From assembly GCA_019096065.1 (NCBI GenBank), contig JAGUCH010000001.1:13950001-14014000 (forward strand): a stretch of DNA of 64,000 nt, read 5' to 3'. Source of the DNA: Paracyclopina nana. Taxonomy: Eukaryota > Arthropoda > Copepoda > Cyclopoida > Cyclopettidae. Every line of letters starts with the position of its first letter. Within the stretch, counting starts at the first letter, position 1. Positions 32,500-46,200 of this stretch are shown here, piece by piece. The translations under genes and the position numbers were made by a program. Below the pieces are notes generated by a model, which had not been told where the DNA came from, did no database searches, and saw only the letters and a list, made by a program, of their open reading frames with translations.

Positions 32500-35400
32500 A
32501 TGTGGCTCTCAATCATTGTAAGCTTGGCTTTGATCTACATTTTGACTTGGGTCTACAAAAGGCACAGAGCCCTAAATGTGCTCCAAAGCTTAGGCTATTC
32601 TGTGCCTCCTGTCAACTTTTTTTGCGGTAATCTGCTTGAGCTGGTTAAGTGGTGAGATTTCTTGGAATTTTCTTGGCTACAGAAATGAAAGTAAATTTAT
32701 GAGTAGCTCAAATGGTGGATTGGACACCCAGACCAAATGGATGACAGATTTTGCCCAGGGTTTTGGGACTAAAGGGAGGATCCTCGGATGGTACAGAGGC
32801 CCAAGTCCTGTGATCTATAGTACAAATCCAGAATTCCTGAAGGAAGTGTTTATCAAGCAGTCAGACACTTTCATTGATCGACCAATGTTGGACAGGAGTG
32901 ACAACATTCCTCACCTCATCATGCTGAAAGGTATTTCTAAAAAAGCCACTTATCTTTAAAAATGATGGAGTCGTATAATATGAAACTGGGTCCAAAAAGT
33001 GCAACCGGATTATGCTTACAGGCCATCATTGGAAAAGAGTGCGATCGATCCTGACTCCCACATTCAGCTCAGCTAAAATGAAGAAAATGGCCTCCATAAT
33101 GGTGGATGCCATCGATATTTTATCGCAAGTGGTGACAAAACATGCTGTGAACAAGACAGAGGCCAACTTTTACAATCTCTACCAAGGCCTCACTCTGGAC
33201 GTCATTGGTAGATATCATGTTTGGCCTCGCCGATTTTGCTGTAATTAATGGGATGGCTAAAATGCTTTCTAGGCCAATGTGGACTTGCCATGAAAGTTAA
33301 TTGCCAGTTGGATGAAAACGATGAGCTGTTGGTCATGGTGAAGAAAACTCTGAAACAACAAGTAAACTTTATTGAATACCAAACATTGCAACTGAGGAAT
33401 CCCTATGTTTTGGTAGTTTGATGTCACTGCCATCATTGCCTCGTTTTTCCCAGAGCTGGAAGGAATTTTATCCTGGATGTATAGGGGAGGGAGAAAGAAG
33501 ACTAATGACGTAATAATTTCATGGTGTGATGACATTTTGAAAAAACGCAGAAAAATGGGCCATCCTCCAGGTATATCAATTGCCATTTAAGTGAATTTAC
33601 CATTTTGCAATCATTGAGCGAATTGCCTTCAGATGCAAAACAGAAATAACTTGATTCTATGTAATTGTTAGCATTCAGTAGAACCGAAAAAGTGTACGTC
33701 ACGCTCCAATTTGGCAAGAAAAATAAGCTGATTTAGGACACAATGTTATTGTGCATGGCACAAAAGGACCTAAAGGGCTTGGAACTTGTGTATTTCTTCT
33801 CCTTTGTTCACGCCAAAAATCTTTTGAGGGAATGCAAATCAAATTAGACGAACTGCACACTTCTTGAAGGCGCAGCATGAATAATTTTTAATTTCTTAAT
33901 GGCTTTCACCAAAACTCTTAATCGTATAGAGAAAAAGCTGTTTTTTCCTCAACTTGCTTTATTGTTACAGGCGAAAAGCCCATTGATTCTTTGCAATTGA
34001 TGATGGATGCAGCTGCCGGAGATCCTAAAAAACTTTCAGATGAAGAAATAACTGCAAATGCTTTTGTCTTCATTTTAGCAGGGCAAGTAAAGGACCGGTT
34101 CATCTCCAATTACGTGTTCGCGAACAGATAATCCGCTTTATAAAGATTTTGAGCGCAACTGAGCTAATTAAAAGAAAAGGCTTACAAGGCTGAGGCTTCA
34201 AAGATGAGAGATATAAATCTGTGTTTGGTACACTTGCTAGCACACTTCAAAGCCGAAACGTAATGCGAGCCTGGCGCCCATAATATTTTTTTTATCCAGA
34301 ACACACACATTGCAACAATTTAGAAAAAATTCTATTTAAAACTACTGCCACACTTTTTTTGCTTAGTGGTGTAGGAAAAGTACACGAAAGCAGATGAACC
34401 GTACCATGAAACACAGGGGATGAAAATCTAATTAACTTTTTGCCCTGAGTGCAGATATGAAACTACAGCAACTTCTTTGGCATTTACTACCTATTTGATA
34501 GCTGCTCATCCAGAGGTTCAAGAGAAGCTCATCGCAGAAATTGACGCCCTCATTCCCGAAGGAGGCAAAAGTCAAGTAAGCGAAATAGCATTCCATATGC
34601 AAAATGGCTTGAAATGGGCCGAAAGCACCATTTCGGCGGCAATTTCCTGTGATTTTCGCCCTTTTTCGGTCAAGGTCGTGCAATTTGGACTGAATGAGCA
34701 AAAATTATGCGATATGCTCTTCAAGTGCAAATTCGGATCTTAGATGTGCAAAGCACATAAAGTGTGTATCCATTTTTACTGAGGAAATGCATTTATTGGA
34801 GAATAACGCATTTCAAATTAAGAGCCATAATACGAACAACGTACAAAAATGGTGCATTCTACCAATCTCACATATTATGTGCCCGAGTCATGTGCTCCTT
34901 TTTTTCCAGCTTGAGCTGGAGAAGCTGACCGAGACCATCTTGGACATGCCTTACCTCAACCAAGTATTCAATGAATCACTACGCATGTATCCGCCAATCC
35001 CATTACATTTCGGACGCTGGGCAGATACAGACAAGGTTATATGCGGTAAAGTGGTACCAAAAGGCACCGCAGTAATGATACCAACATGGTACATCCATCA
35101 TGATCCAGATTTGTGGCCTGATCCATGGAAATTCGATCCTGAGCGGTTTTCTCCAGAGTCCAGGTACTCTAAATTTAATTATTGTAATCTTGCTTGAAAT
35201 CGAGGCTAAATTAGGAGTTTTCTACACACAATTGACAATGATAATGATGCAGGTACCTTCATCTCACGTTAACGTCCACACGGGTTTGGACATAACTTAT
35301 TTAGCAATGATTCAATTATGCTGAAAGGAAAACGTAACTTTCATAACTAGGTAAAAAAAGAAAGTCCACTAAGCATAATTAGTTTTCATGTCCACCCCGT

Positions 35401-36703
35401 GACTTTTGTCGTTGTAGATTCTGTCAAGAGCCTAGTAAAGCAACGCGGTCTTATCTAGATGCACTTTCAAATAGACCGGTGGTAATAGAAAACCTACATA
35501 GAAGCTTTAGCACACTGCATTGGTCATTATATGCATCTCAGCTATCATTAGCGTTAAGTAAGCTTTTCCCTGACCAGCCCTGAAAAATTGTCTTGGAAAT
35601 CCTCCATGACAGGAAACCGCAAAACTTGCACAAGGAGCGAAAATGGCCCTCCACACTTTCAACTGAATTACAAACTGCAATTTATAGGTGATAGCTCATC
35701 ATGCCAAAAAATGACGATGCACTATTTATAGTTTCTGCAAAGTACATGGAAAGGCCTTAGTATACCCTTAAAAATTCATGGAAACCAAGGTTTTCCTTCT
35801 TTGGGGAAATACCGCTTCCTGCGTGCAAAATAAAAATGTATCATGCTGAGCTAGATTTTTCCGCAATGCTATGCTTTAAAAATTGCCTCTAAGAATCCCC
35901 ACAAGCGGTATCGTAGTCAGAAGCTTAGTTTTGCCTTTTTTGGTGATTAAGAGAGAAAGCTTGAATAGTAAATGCCTTCTTAAGAATGGAGCTTTCAAAA
36001 AATGGGCTCCGCATTAAATTCAACTTTGGTTAATCCTTTCTCAAGTCTAGCAGGAAAGAAAGTTGCTTCTCAAACTTCCCTTGATGACAGCTTATAAAAC
36101 AGCCATCAAGAACAGTTTAAGCCAATATTAGCTCAAGATCAATATTTCGTCAAAGCAGCTGAGCTAGCTGACAAAAAACAGAGATGAAAGACGATGCCAC
36201 AATCGGGATGTTATGCACAACTCACAACTTCATGCAAGGAATCTAAACTTTTTTCGAAAAAAATCCCTCCTTGTCACCCTCCCAAAAAGCTTCTTCAGTT
36301 TGAAGAACTGTGAGCCATGAAAAATAAAGTTTAGACGAGAGTTGATCTAACTATCAAGTTCAAGGACATTCTTGTAAGTAATTGCTAATGCTACTTCGTG
36401 GAACCTTCAAAAAAAGATGAAAGGTCTAGGAGTGTAACCCCTTGTGTGCCTACATGCCCTTACATTTTTAGGAATTCCATAAAAGAGATGAGCTTCGTGC
36501 CTTTCGGCGAGGGCCCACGAAAATGCATAGGATCAAGATTTGCTAATTTGGAGGCCAAACTAGCGCTGGTTTTGCTCCTCAGGAAATTCACCTTCAAACT
36601 CGGCCCTAATATCACACATCCCATCAAATTTCGCAATAAGGGCATCTCCCTGGGGCCTCAAAACGACGAAATTCTGCTTGTACCAGAGCTGAGAAATAAA
36701 TAA
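32500..36703 (+). CDS. Cytochrome P450 (clan 3-like), about 508 aa, nine exons
   Basis: Exons: 32500-32651, about 32704-32930, 33022-33207, 33273-33361, 33417-33570, 33971-34082, 34455-34575, 34910-35163, 36472-36703. An N-terminal ER anchor (IIVSLALIYILTW) is followed by all P450 signatures: C-helix WKRVR, I-helix AGYETT, K-helix ESLR, PERF (DPERFSPES) and the heme loop FGEGPRKCIG with its cysteine ligand. The sequence style (LDVIGQCGLAMKV) fits clan 3 (CYP3/CYP6-like), enzymes of detoxification and hydroxylation. Two oddities: the intron after 34082 has a GC donor (GCAAGT), and at the exon 1/2 border the strongest-looking acceptor (ctacag at 32682) would create a TGA, so acceptors at 32691 or 32703 are preferred. 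The last intron is 1.3 kb, long for this locus. Confidence 0.9.
34083..34454 (+). other. GC-AG intron of the P450 gene
   Basis: The I-helix motif AG-G-YETT is only continuous if the exon ends ...GCAGG at 34082 and the intron begins GCAAGT. Using the nearby GT two bases later breaks the phase. AG|GCAAGT is the usual form of the rare GC donor. Confidence 0.8.
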
Positions 36704-37242
36704 GTCATGGGCCCACTCAAGTAAAATTCATTTGTCTTCATTTTGTGCATTTTGGCAAAACACTAACTGCATTCGCGGTTTTTTAGCTTTTGTCACAGCT
36801 TGCACACTTTTTTTGCTACATATTCATTCCGTGAGAAACTTAGAGCTGGCTAAAGGTCATTTTTTTGCATATTTGGCCAAAAAGTGTGCATTTCACACGC
36901 TTTCAGGCAAATTAGCACGCGCATATATTTAGCTTTTTAACAATTTTTAGCAAGTGCCAAAAGAGTAGTTGCGCAACTTTTTGGAAAATGACTCGGAAGT
37001 TTCCAAGTGATCTCGTGTTGGCAAAAGCTCTTTCCAATAGGGCTGTTGAAAGTTTCGTCAAGGGGCCGATCTATCCATGGTTGGTGTCTGAAAATGAGAT
37101 CTTGAACATTCTTAAAGCTTCTGTGGCTTAGGACAGAAGGAGAGACATTTGGCAAGAGACGACAATGAAACACACTGTCCCAATAAAAGTGATGTCATCT
37201 AGCAAATCGTAAAGTTACAAACCTTTTATTGCTCATAGAATT
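36704..37242. other. Convergent intergenic region
   Basis: Between the stops of the plus-strand P450 and the minus-strand receptor. It holds both 3' UTRs. No ORF or repeat stands out. Confidence 0.4.
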
Positions 37243-40200
37243 CTATACTGTAATCTCATCAGTGAATCTATTCTTGTCATCTAAATTGATCATAATCCGC
37301 TGAGATCTTTTGCCTTTGTTGGATTTCTTGGTTACTTTGACATGTTGTTCGTCCGCCGCTGCTGCAGCTTCCTCTTCCTCATCATCAGCTGTTTCAGCTG
37401 ACGACGCAACAGCTGATTCAACAGCTGACATACCCGCGGGAGCTGCTGCTGCTGCTGCTGCAGCATCAGTCTGAGTGATTTTCGACAGGTTAAGATCTTC
37501 CTCAGTTGATGACATTTTTCGCTGCAACCTTGGACTGGCAATGTCTATGCTGTTCACCCCAGCTATGGATGAGCATGCTGAGTCGTGCTGGACATTTTCC
37601 AGGGATCCCTGAGGACTGCACACGCTGCACACGTAGCTTGAACAACAACATTTAGAGCTGTGGCACGAACTCACAGATGAGTCAGCTGCTGGACCTGTTT
37701 GGGAGGTAAACACTTCTTCCTCAATCTCAACAGCTTCCACGGCTGCCAATGGAATGATGTCAGTCACATCATCCCTGCTCAGATCAAATGACACTCGCGT
37801 TTTTGTGTTATTGTGCTCTGTTTGGTGAACAATGACAGGACTGTCGTGCTCAGCAGTTTTGCACAGCTGAGAAGTTGGAGCTTCTTGTTGCAGCATGTTG
37901 GCTAAAAAGTGAGTAGTGATGGAACGAATTAAATTGAATTTAAGGGAAGCAAGAAACATTGCGCTTAAGATTTTCCTAATGGTAAAAGTACTGTCAAACT
38001 AGGATTGCTTTTTTTAAGGCTCGTTCCATCACTACTCGTGGTAGGCCCGATGTTTTCACTGTTGACCACTTGGCCATTAACTAAATGCACTGAAGGTCTC
38101 TTCTTTGGTCCATTTTCACAGTTCACAGTTGGGAGGCATGATTTGCTCACCGTGGAGGCTTTCAAGGCCTCCTGGATGGCCGCAATTTTGGACCCAGAGC
38201 TGCCATTGTCGGAGCCCCTCTCTTTTAGCAATTGGAGCGTGAGGAAGATTTTATCCAACTCCATTTGAATGTCTCTGTCAGACATGATCATTTTTGACGA
38301 GTCCAATGTACTCAAGCCAGCAATTGATCCCGGATTGGTGGTGTTTGGCATTCCTGCCAACGCTGGCATATTGGAGGCTTGAGACAGACTATTGTGAGCC
38401 ACTCTCACCTTCGAGGTGACGAATTTGCCGGGGCCACTCTTGGAGGTCAGGCTGGTCTCGTCATGTTTGCCATGGCCTTTCATCACCAGGTAGAACTGAA
38501 AAGGAACAACAGCCAGGGTGTTACTTTTCTACTAAGCAAGTCTCAGCCAGGGATTACTCAGAGCAGCCAAGTTTTGCAGCCTCTCGAAAAAAAGCTAGGT
38601 GCTTTATTTTTAGCGAGCGCGGAACTAGTAGCACAGCCAGGATTAGCGCAAAAAATGTACCTTGCTTGCAAAAATGAGGCAGAGCAGAATGGATATAGTC
38701 AGCTGACTGTGGCAAAAGAAGATGATATAAAGCAAGTCAGGGTTGGCTGGATGCTGAAGGAAGAACCTGGGGGGAAAATTATGAACGGCTTTCACAATAT
38801 GGCCATAATATGCGTAGCAATCATACGTACACTGATACATTGAGGAAGATGGAGAGCAGGAATTCGTTGTAAATTGTCATCGATATGAAACGACTTTCGT
38901 TGAACTCCGAGGGGGCCTTGCGAACCATTATACAAAGGCGGATGCCCCAGAGCAGGAATAGGAACTCCACTGAAATTGATTGGTGGCTTGATTAATAATT
39001 CTGTGGCTAAACGCCAACAACTCCCTCGAACACTTACAAATGGTGAAGGAATGATCCCACCAGTCGGATTGACACAGGAAAGCCTTCAAATGATCTGAGG
39101 TGCGGCCTTGAATATTGTTAAAAATAGGTTGAATGACGAAGAAGGCCTCCATTAACATGCTACCAACTTACCAACAATGACAACAGGTGGCGACACCAGA
39201 GTGCGGATGAGCAGACAGAGCACAAAAATGCCCACAATGAGGCCAAGTCTTTTGATGAGATCCATATCAGTGATTTTGACAGCTTTAGCAGATTTGACTC
39301 GAAAAATGACGGATATCCTGGAAAGTTATGAGTTATGGTTCTTGATCACCATGCAGCAGTAGTAATCTGGTTTTTTCGACTCACCTCCACGTTTTCAACA
39401 TCAAGGCCCCATATGCGAGGGCAAATCCAATTTCTCTCAACCATATTCTCATGGTACACGTGACGATGTTAGGTGTCGGGTATAAAACGATGGTCTGAAA
39501 GAGGTGGAAATTATTGACATGATTGCATTATCCGTCACGTCAAATTCAGAATCAATTATAGTAGACGAAAAGTGACAACCGTCTTTCTACAGATGGCGCC
39601 TGTAGTACGCGAAAAAGGTCTGTTGTTTTTGCCCAGCCTGGCTACCAAATGAAATTATTCCTACTTGAAATTGCAAAAAAATGGCACTTTTGCAAAGTAA
39701 GTTAGAGGAGGAATGACGCCACGCACAACTTTCTTGACTGCAAAGCTTCCTATGGAACCAGGAAAGCATTGCCATTTTTCGGCAAAAAAGAGGCTCCCAA
39801 CGGACTCAGCTTATTATACGAGGTGCAGGCATGACATACTAGATTAGATCAAGAACACGTACTCAATGGAGAATTGGCACCGCTCATCTGCCCGCTCAAA
39901 AGAAGGGTTCAGCATGCTTGCTAGCCCTCTTAGATGAACGGGGCCGAATAAATCTTACCGTGCTATAGATGAAAAAGGCGCCCAAAATGATGATTCTCAA
40001 CAGCACAGGACTGGCAGCCCTCACGACCTGAAAGAGGGGGAAATGTGTAGTCAAATAACGGGGTAATAACACAGTTGAGCAAGCTGCCAGCTTTTAAGCC
40101 ATTGTTTATTGCGTTACATCGCATTATCCTCGTTCTCGATGCCAAAACATGTTTATCTACATAACAACGCTTAATTATAGTACAGCCTAGCTCATACAGT

Positions 40201-43200
40201 TGAACCAATCAATACTAAAAAAAAAATAAAGAGTCTTCCGGGAAATTGACTCACCTTAATTTCTTTGTACTTGTAGGTAAATAGGACAACGACCGGTAGG
40301 CATCCAATGATAACGCATTGAAGAATAAGCAAAATTGTCCTTAGGACCCAGTTAAGGGTGACTATGCAAGGGGAGCTATCTTCGCAGCTTTCACAGCCTT
40401 CGGCACATTTTAGGCATTGAAATGCCGACGGGTCTTCGTAAATGCTCTCTTCTCCCTATATAGAAGTTGATGACAAAGCACTGAATTAGCTCTTTTAGGT
40501 ACTTTCCAGCCTCCTGAGGCCCTCAAGACATTTTTTACGAGACTACCAAAATCTATGAATCTACACTTTTAAATAGCTTTCACTATGCACCACCACAAGG
40601 TGGCGTTGGCTTTATTTGCCTTCCATTATTCTGGTCAAAAATGCAAAGTCTAATGCACCTTGACAGAGCCTTCACGAAAAATCCAATTTCTCCAAGCCAA
40701 AAAACAAACAAGCGTGAAAAGCTTTATGGAAAAGGACCAAAAGGGCTTATAGCTCACCATGCAAACAAGCTCAGCTATCCAGAAAAGAATTTCCTGATTT
40801 TGGGGTAGCCTGTGACCAAGGCAATAATTAAAGAAGCTCGCATCTTTGTTAGATTGTGTACTCCAGATCAAATTAGTCGCATTGTACGGAAAAGTCAACT
40901 AATTGACTCTGATCAAGTCATTATGCATCATACAATTCGTTATTCTCAACTTATACTGAGTTGGCAGGGAATCCACTTCGTTAGAATTAATGGCGACCGT
41001 GACGGTGAAAAGAGGCTGAGCAAAGAAGCATCTTTTTGTTTGACTTCACGCTCGACAGAATTGGCTGCATTGTTATTAAGAATTTCCATCAGTAATACTA
41101 GATGCATATTTTTCAACCAACTTTGCGGAGGGCAACTTTGAGGAATCAAAAAGCCAGCTCCTGCAGATCATTGCATTTCGTGCATGAAATATTTCCAATA
41201 TTGTGCAAATATCAAAGGAATACCACCGCACCCATAAAAGAGCCAGGCAAAATGTATTTAATCAAAAAAGCTCTTTGTTAGCTTGAAGCAAATAAGAATG
41301 CATTTAAAAATTATAGCTTGAAAGCGCAAAACTCTTGCAGACCCCAGAAAAAAAGACCCTCTTTTGTTATTTACGGTATAATAAAATAATTACCTCTAGG
41401 ATTTTGGAGTATTCCTCTTCCAATTCTGTACCGTTAAAAAAGCGATTATCTGCCGTCGTATTGGGAAAGTAATAGCCAGTTTTGCACATACACGTGTAGC
41501 TGCCTCGACGAAATCCAAGGCCAGTTATTGGTTCACACTGAAATATACGTGAATAGGTTATAAAAAAATATTGATTGGTTATATTACTTGGTGAGCCTAA
41601 TCAAATTCGTTAAGCCACACAACAAAAAGAAATATTATTAACACCTCTCATCATTAGTTTCGGCGTAATTCATAAACAAGTTATTCTGACGGTTCACTTG
41701 ACCTTTGAAAAAAAACTTGCCAAAAGCTGTCAGTCACTTGTACATTGCAAAAATTGTTCAAAGCTCACTAAGCCTTTATCATAGGGAATTCTATGTAGCA
41801 TTATTTTTTGCCAAGTTCGGATCGCCACCTTTAGGTTGGAAGTATATTGGCAAAAAAGTGTTGAGGCCTCAAAAGTTGCGGTTAAAGCTGACTTGACACG
41901 TATTGAGGCTCAAATCAAGCTGCAGTCTCGGACAGGTAAGACTCCTCCTTCGTTTGCAGAGGAAGAACCAACTTTCTAATAAAATGGTGTGTGTGTGTAT
42001 AGCAACAGCAGCTTTTTCACCGTAGCCGAGTGTCAATGTCAGTCCCTAGCTACTATCACTTCTATGTAAGCTGGGAAAAAATAAGATCAAACTTGGCTTT
42101 TACCATCACCAAATGGAGATGAGGAGTTATGCTATATAGCTTAATGCTTTTGATTAAAAATGTAATAATTCGCATTAACCCGTGCCCAGCACAAAAAGGC
42201 AAAATACTGCCTTGATCTGCTTGATCTTAGATCAGTGGATTTTTCAGGGCCGAAAAAAAAGGAGTATGTACTACCACCAGATAAAAAGATTTCCGCACAA
42301 AAACAGGCTTTGGGAAGGACATGAAGTAGTATATAGAGGTAATGGAATAAAAGCACGATTTTGGCAATCCTTGAAAGTGCATTTTCTGGTTTGTTTAATT
42401 TTTGAGGAAGAGAATCGAGATAGCAGCAGTCTACTAGCCTCCATCTTGCCATCCCGCAGGATGCTTAAAAGTTTGTGAGACCAACCAAGTGCTACTCAAC
42501 CAACCTCCAAAGCTCGTCCTCCAATCGGAAGCAAGGCAATAAAATGTTTACTTCTTCTCTTTGTAGTGGACATGGGCATCATTTTTGAAAGTAGATTGCA
42601 AACAAATCTCACTAAAAGAAAAACGGTGAAAGTAGGAGCAAAACTTGATAAGAAGGTAAGAAAGCCACAAATATCAAAAGTGCCCTGGCTCAATATACAA
42701 CACTCATGTGTCGAGAATGTCGATATGAAATAACGATGACTTGTTCACGCCAGTTTTTGCATTTGCATTAAAGCCTGGCCTAGATTACGCTTCAGGGCGA
42801 GCTTTCTAAAGTTACATACTAAATGTGGAATGTTTGGTTGCCTCCAGAAGTGTTAAAGAGCCAGAGGAGCCGATGTGCGCCAAAGATTGTGCAATATACC
42901 ATCAAAGCACGACCTTTCCAGTTGACGGAAACTTTCAAGAGACTACAAATAACTTTGCAGGCAACAAGTTTCTTCTTCCCTCCTCCGATAAATCGCAGTA
43001 GTAGCTAGCTACATATGCTGTAATTGTGGCAGCGAAAAAGCCGATTTACTCACAAAAGTGGTCTCTTTTTTGCACTTGTCTGTGCCACCAAAAATATTGA
43101 GCGTTCCTGCTCCACCTTGTCCTGGGCATTGGTTGATGTCAACTCGCCTCAGATCAATGTCGATGCCACTGGTGCCCCTATAAGGACATACAGTAAAAAA

Positions 43201-46200
43201 CATGACTGGGAAACACGAGAAAAAGATGTACTTGAAAAAATATTTCCCATTCTCGAATCCGAAGAAAGGCACGGTATAAGTCATCATCCAGATGTTGCCC
43301 CCTCCACAATCATAGTAAGGCTTTGTCCAAGCTCCATCCTCGTATTTTACTGTCAAGATTTTGTCTGTGGTTCGAGTGGTGTGAGCCGTGGAGTTGTAGG
43401 TGTAGGTGTGATAGCCTGAAAGAGCAGTTTGGCAATGATTAACCTGAGAAGTCGGGAAAAAGTCACTTCTTAAGCATGTATGATGCAAAGGCCATTTTCC
43501 CACGTTTTTTTCAAGGTCAAAATTGGAATGACCAAAGAGGAGAGAGGCACCTTTCCTCCTCGCACAAAGCTTGTAAGAGTGTCCCTAGAGAGCTCGAACA
43601 TGTAATATTCAAAAGAAGCATGCTCCAGCGCAGCCTAAACAAATTTTAAGCATGTCTACAAGCTTGTTTACACTATGAAAAATGCCATCAAAATTGAAGC
43701 GTGTCTTCTTTCATTAAAATGGCCCTTAACTCTTTCAAAATGTGGTAGAATGAAGGCTTCTTGTTTGAGCTAACGCAATAAGAAAAAAACGCTACCAGAT
43801 GGAATCATGATAAAGAAGATATGGAGCCTTTTTAGGAGAGGCCCTACTACATCAATGTATTATGTGAGCGTGTTTGTATTTTAAACATTGTGAACCACTA
43901 ACACAAGCCATAGTATAGCCCAAATGTATGGAAGAAAACTTTGCCATATAAGAAGTTTGTCACTTGCTTTTACTGTTGTAAAACTTTATATTAGCTGATT
44001 TTTTCAGTGGTGGAAAGAGTGATGCAAACAAAGAAACTTTTTTCCTCCTCCTCCTCCTTCTTCTTCAAAGTTGTTCAAGATACACAAATCAGGATCCCTA
44101 ATGAAGTAGATCCCTGATTTATGGCATTTCATAAATCTCACATGAGCCAAACAAATTGCCTACCGAACATTTGGGAACCACTGGCTTTGTACCTAGATTA
44201 TTACTTTATCTTGCTCTAAGTGGATGCTACAAGGGTTGAAAAAGCTAAATTGATGGATTATGAAGACACTTCCTTCGTCTGAGATTCAGGTGAAGCTTCA
44301 TAACTTTGTAAAGATTTAGTCATGCTCAAATACCTCACTGTTCTGAAAAGAGCTTTACTTTTTCAACGTTCAGAAAAGTTTGGAGGTATGTTTTTGCCAA
44401 ATGATTTATTTGAAGAAGACTTCCCCGCCTCTCCTCGTGGTGTTCGTTGCAACTTTATCTCTAAAAGTTCCATGAAAAAAGTGAAGCTTTTTCACTTCTT
44501 GCCAAAAGGGAATGACAAGAACAAGTAAATTGAATTACACACACTACAATGGCAATGTAGTGGAAATTCCACAGAAGTAATAGATGGGTGGTGCGAAAAA
44601 GAAAAGGCAGGAGACGTAGAAGAAAAAAGAAGATCGAATCTGACAAATCTGCAAAGTTTCAGACAGATTTTCCTGAATATTCAATGGAGGAGCTTCAGTA
44701 GCACTCTCAGTTGGGCGAGAAACCCGCTGAATTGAGGCATATTTTTGGACCTGGTAGTACGTGGGTCTCCCAATCAAGGTGGCATAGTCAAAGTAGACTG
44801 AATACTTATCATCAGGAATGTCGTTAATTAGATTACTTACGGGAGAACGCTTGAAATGAGCTGCATTCAATAAATAGTATCCGCCATGCCAGAACTGATA
44901 AAGGTGATTAATCCAGGAACATTGGAAGCGAAGGAGTGAAAGCAGAAATCTGATTGCCCGTAGCTTGGCTCAAATTGGTACTTTTCAGTTTTGCGATTTC
45001 TGAGGATTGGAATCCTCATTTCCACTTTAAATCAAGAGATCAGACTTGATAATGTCTGCAAAACTTGGTAGCTCTCTCTCGGCTTTCAAGGCTTGTGGTT
45101 TGGTACAACTTTTGGAATTTCTTCACGAGGATGAAATTGAACCTTGCTCCATCTGATGCTCTAACATTCTTAATAAAGTTCGCCCAATAAAAAACTTTTG
45201 CCAATAGCAAAAGTCGTCAGTTCCAAGAAATCCTGATTCCAGAAGCACAAACTGATTTCCTGGCGAAATATTTGCCAATTTTTCATCTAAATTCGGTCCG
45301 CAATTTACCCTTGGAGTGGAGTTGAAAATCTCTGTCGAGAAGTTTCTTTGCTTGCCTTTAATTAACATTTCGTTACGCATTTTTCCAGATGAAGATAGTC
45401 TAAAGGGCTGAGTATTTGGTAGAAACTTACCATAATTCTAGCCGTCTTGATATTCTACAATTTTAAAGGAGATCGAGTGTAATTTCGTAACTAACAAATT
45501 CTTGAGTAGTTAGGCAGATTACCAGCATTGCATGGCTAGTTAATTGATAAAAAGGCTTACTCAACTGGAAAGAAAATGGGGTAATTTTTGGCGGAAAACT
45601 GTTTGTACTATAGGGGTGATCATCATAATTTTTATATAACAGTGGTGATCATCGCAATTTTGATAGTACATATTAATTCTGCAATAGCCCGGTTACAACA
45701 GCAAAATATGTATGTTATAAGTACGAAAAACCAGTATCGTATGGTGCAACTGAGCTCACACTTGTAAGGATAAGTAAGGTATCCATACTTTTATGATTTT
45801 CATTGTTGTAACCGGGCTAATTTTCCCTGTCTAGCTAGGAGGAAAAGTGCCAAAAATAGTAAATTGCAAAAATGACATCGATGGACGCACAATGTGCACC
45901 TCTAATTCTGTGTATAAGTGGGTAAATTGAAATAGAAATTGACATCAATCATATGTCTCTGTGTTTGAACCAGGTGAATGTAAGGGAAGAAATTTCTTAA
46001 GAAAAAAAACCTGCACTATATGGAGGCTTACCTATTTTAAGGGATCTGCCTTGTTGAATGACCGACTCAGCTCTCTTCCTTGCAATGAAGAACCATTCAG
46101 AAGTATTGCTCAGGTACTTATACTCAATGGCCAGATCTTTGGCGAGAATGGGACCTTCAGGTAGCCTGCAAAAAAAGACCGCGGAAAACTTAGGCCTGGT

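Noticed and set aside
41988-42000. Short GTGTGTGTGT tract.
   Set aside because: Too short to be a meaningful microsatellite.
42141-42478. Overlapping ~100-aa ORFs on both strands.
   Set aside because: They lie in a receptor intron and lack domains, splice context or biased composition.
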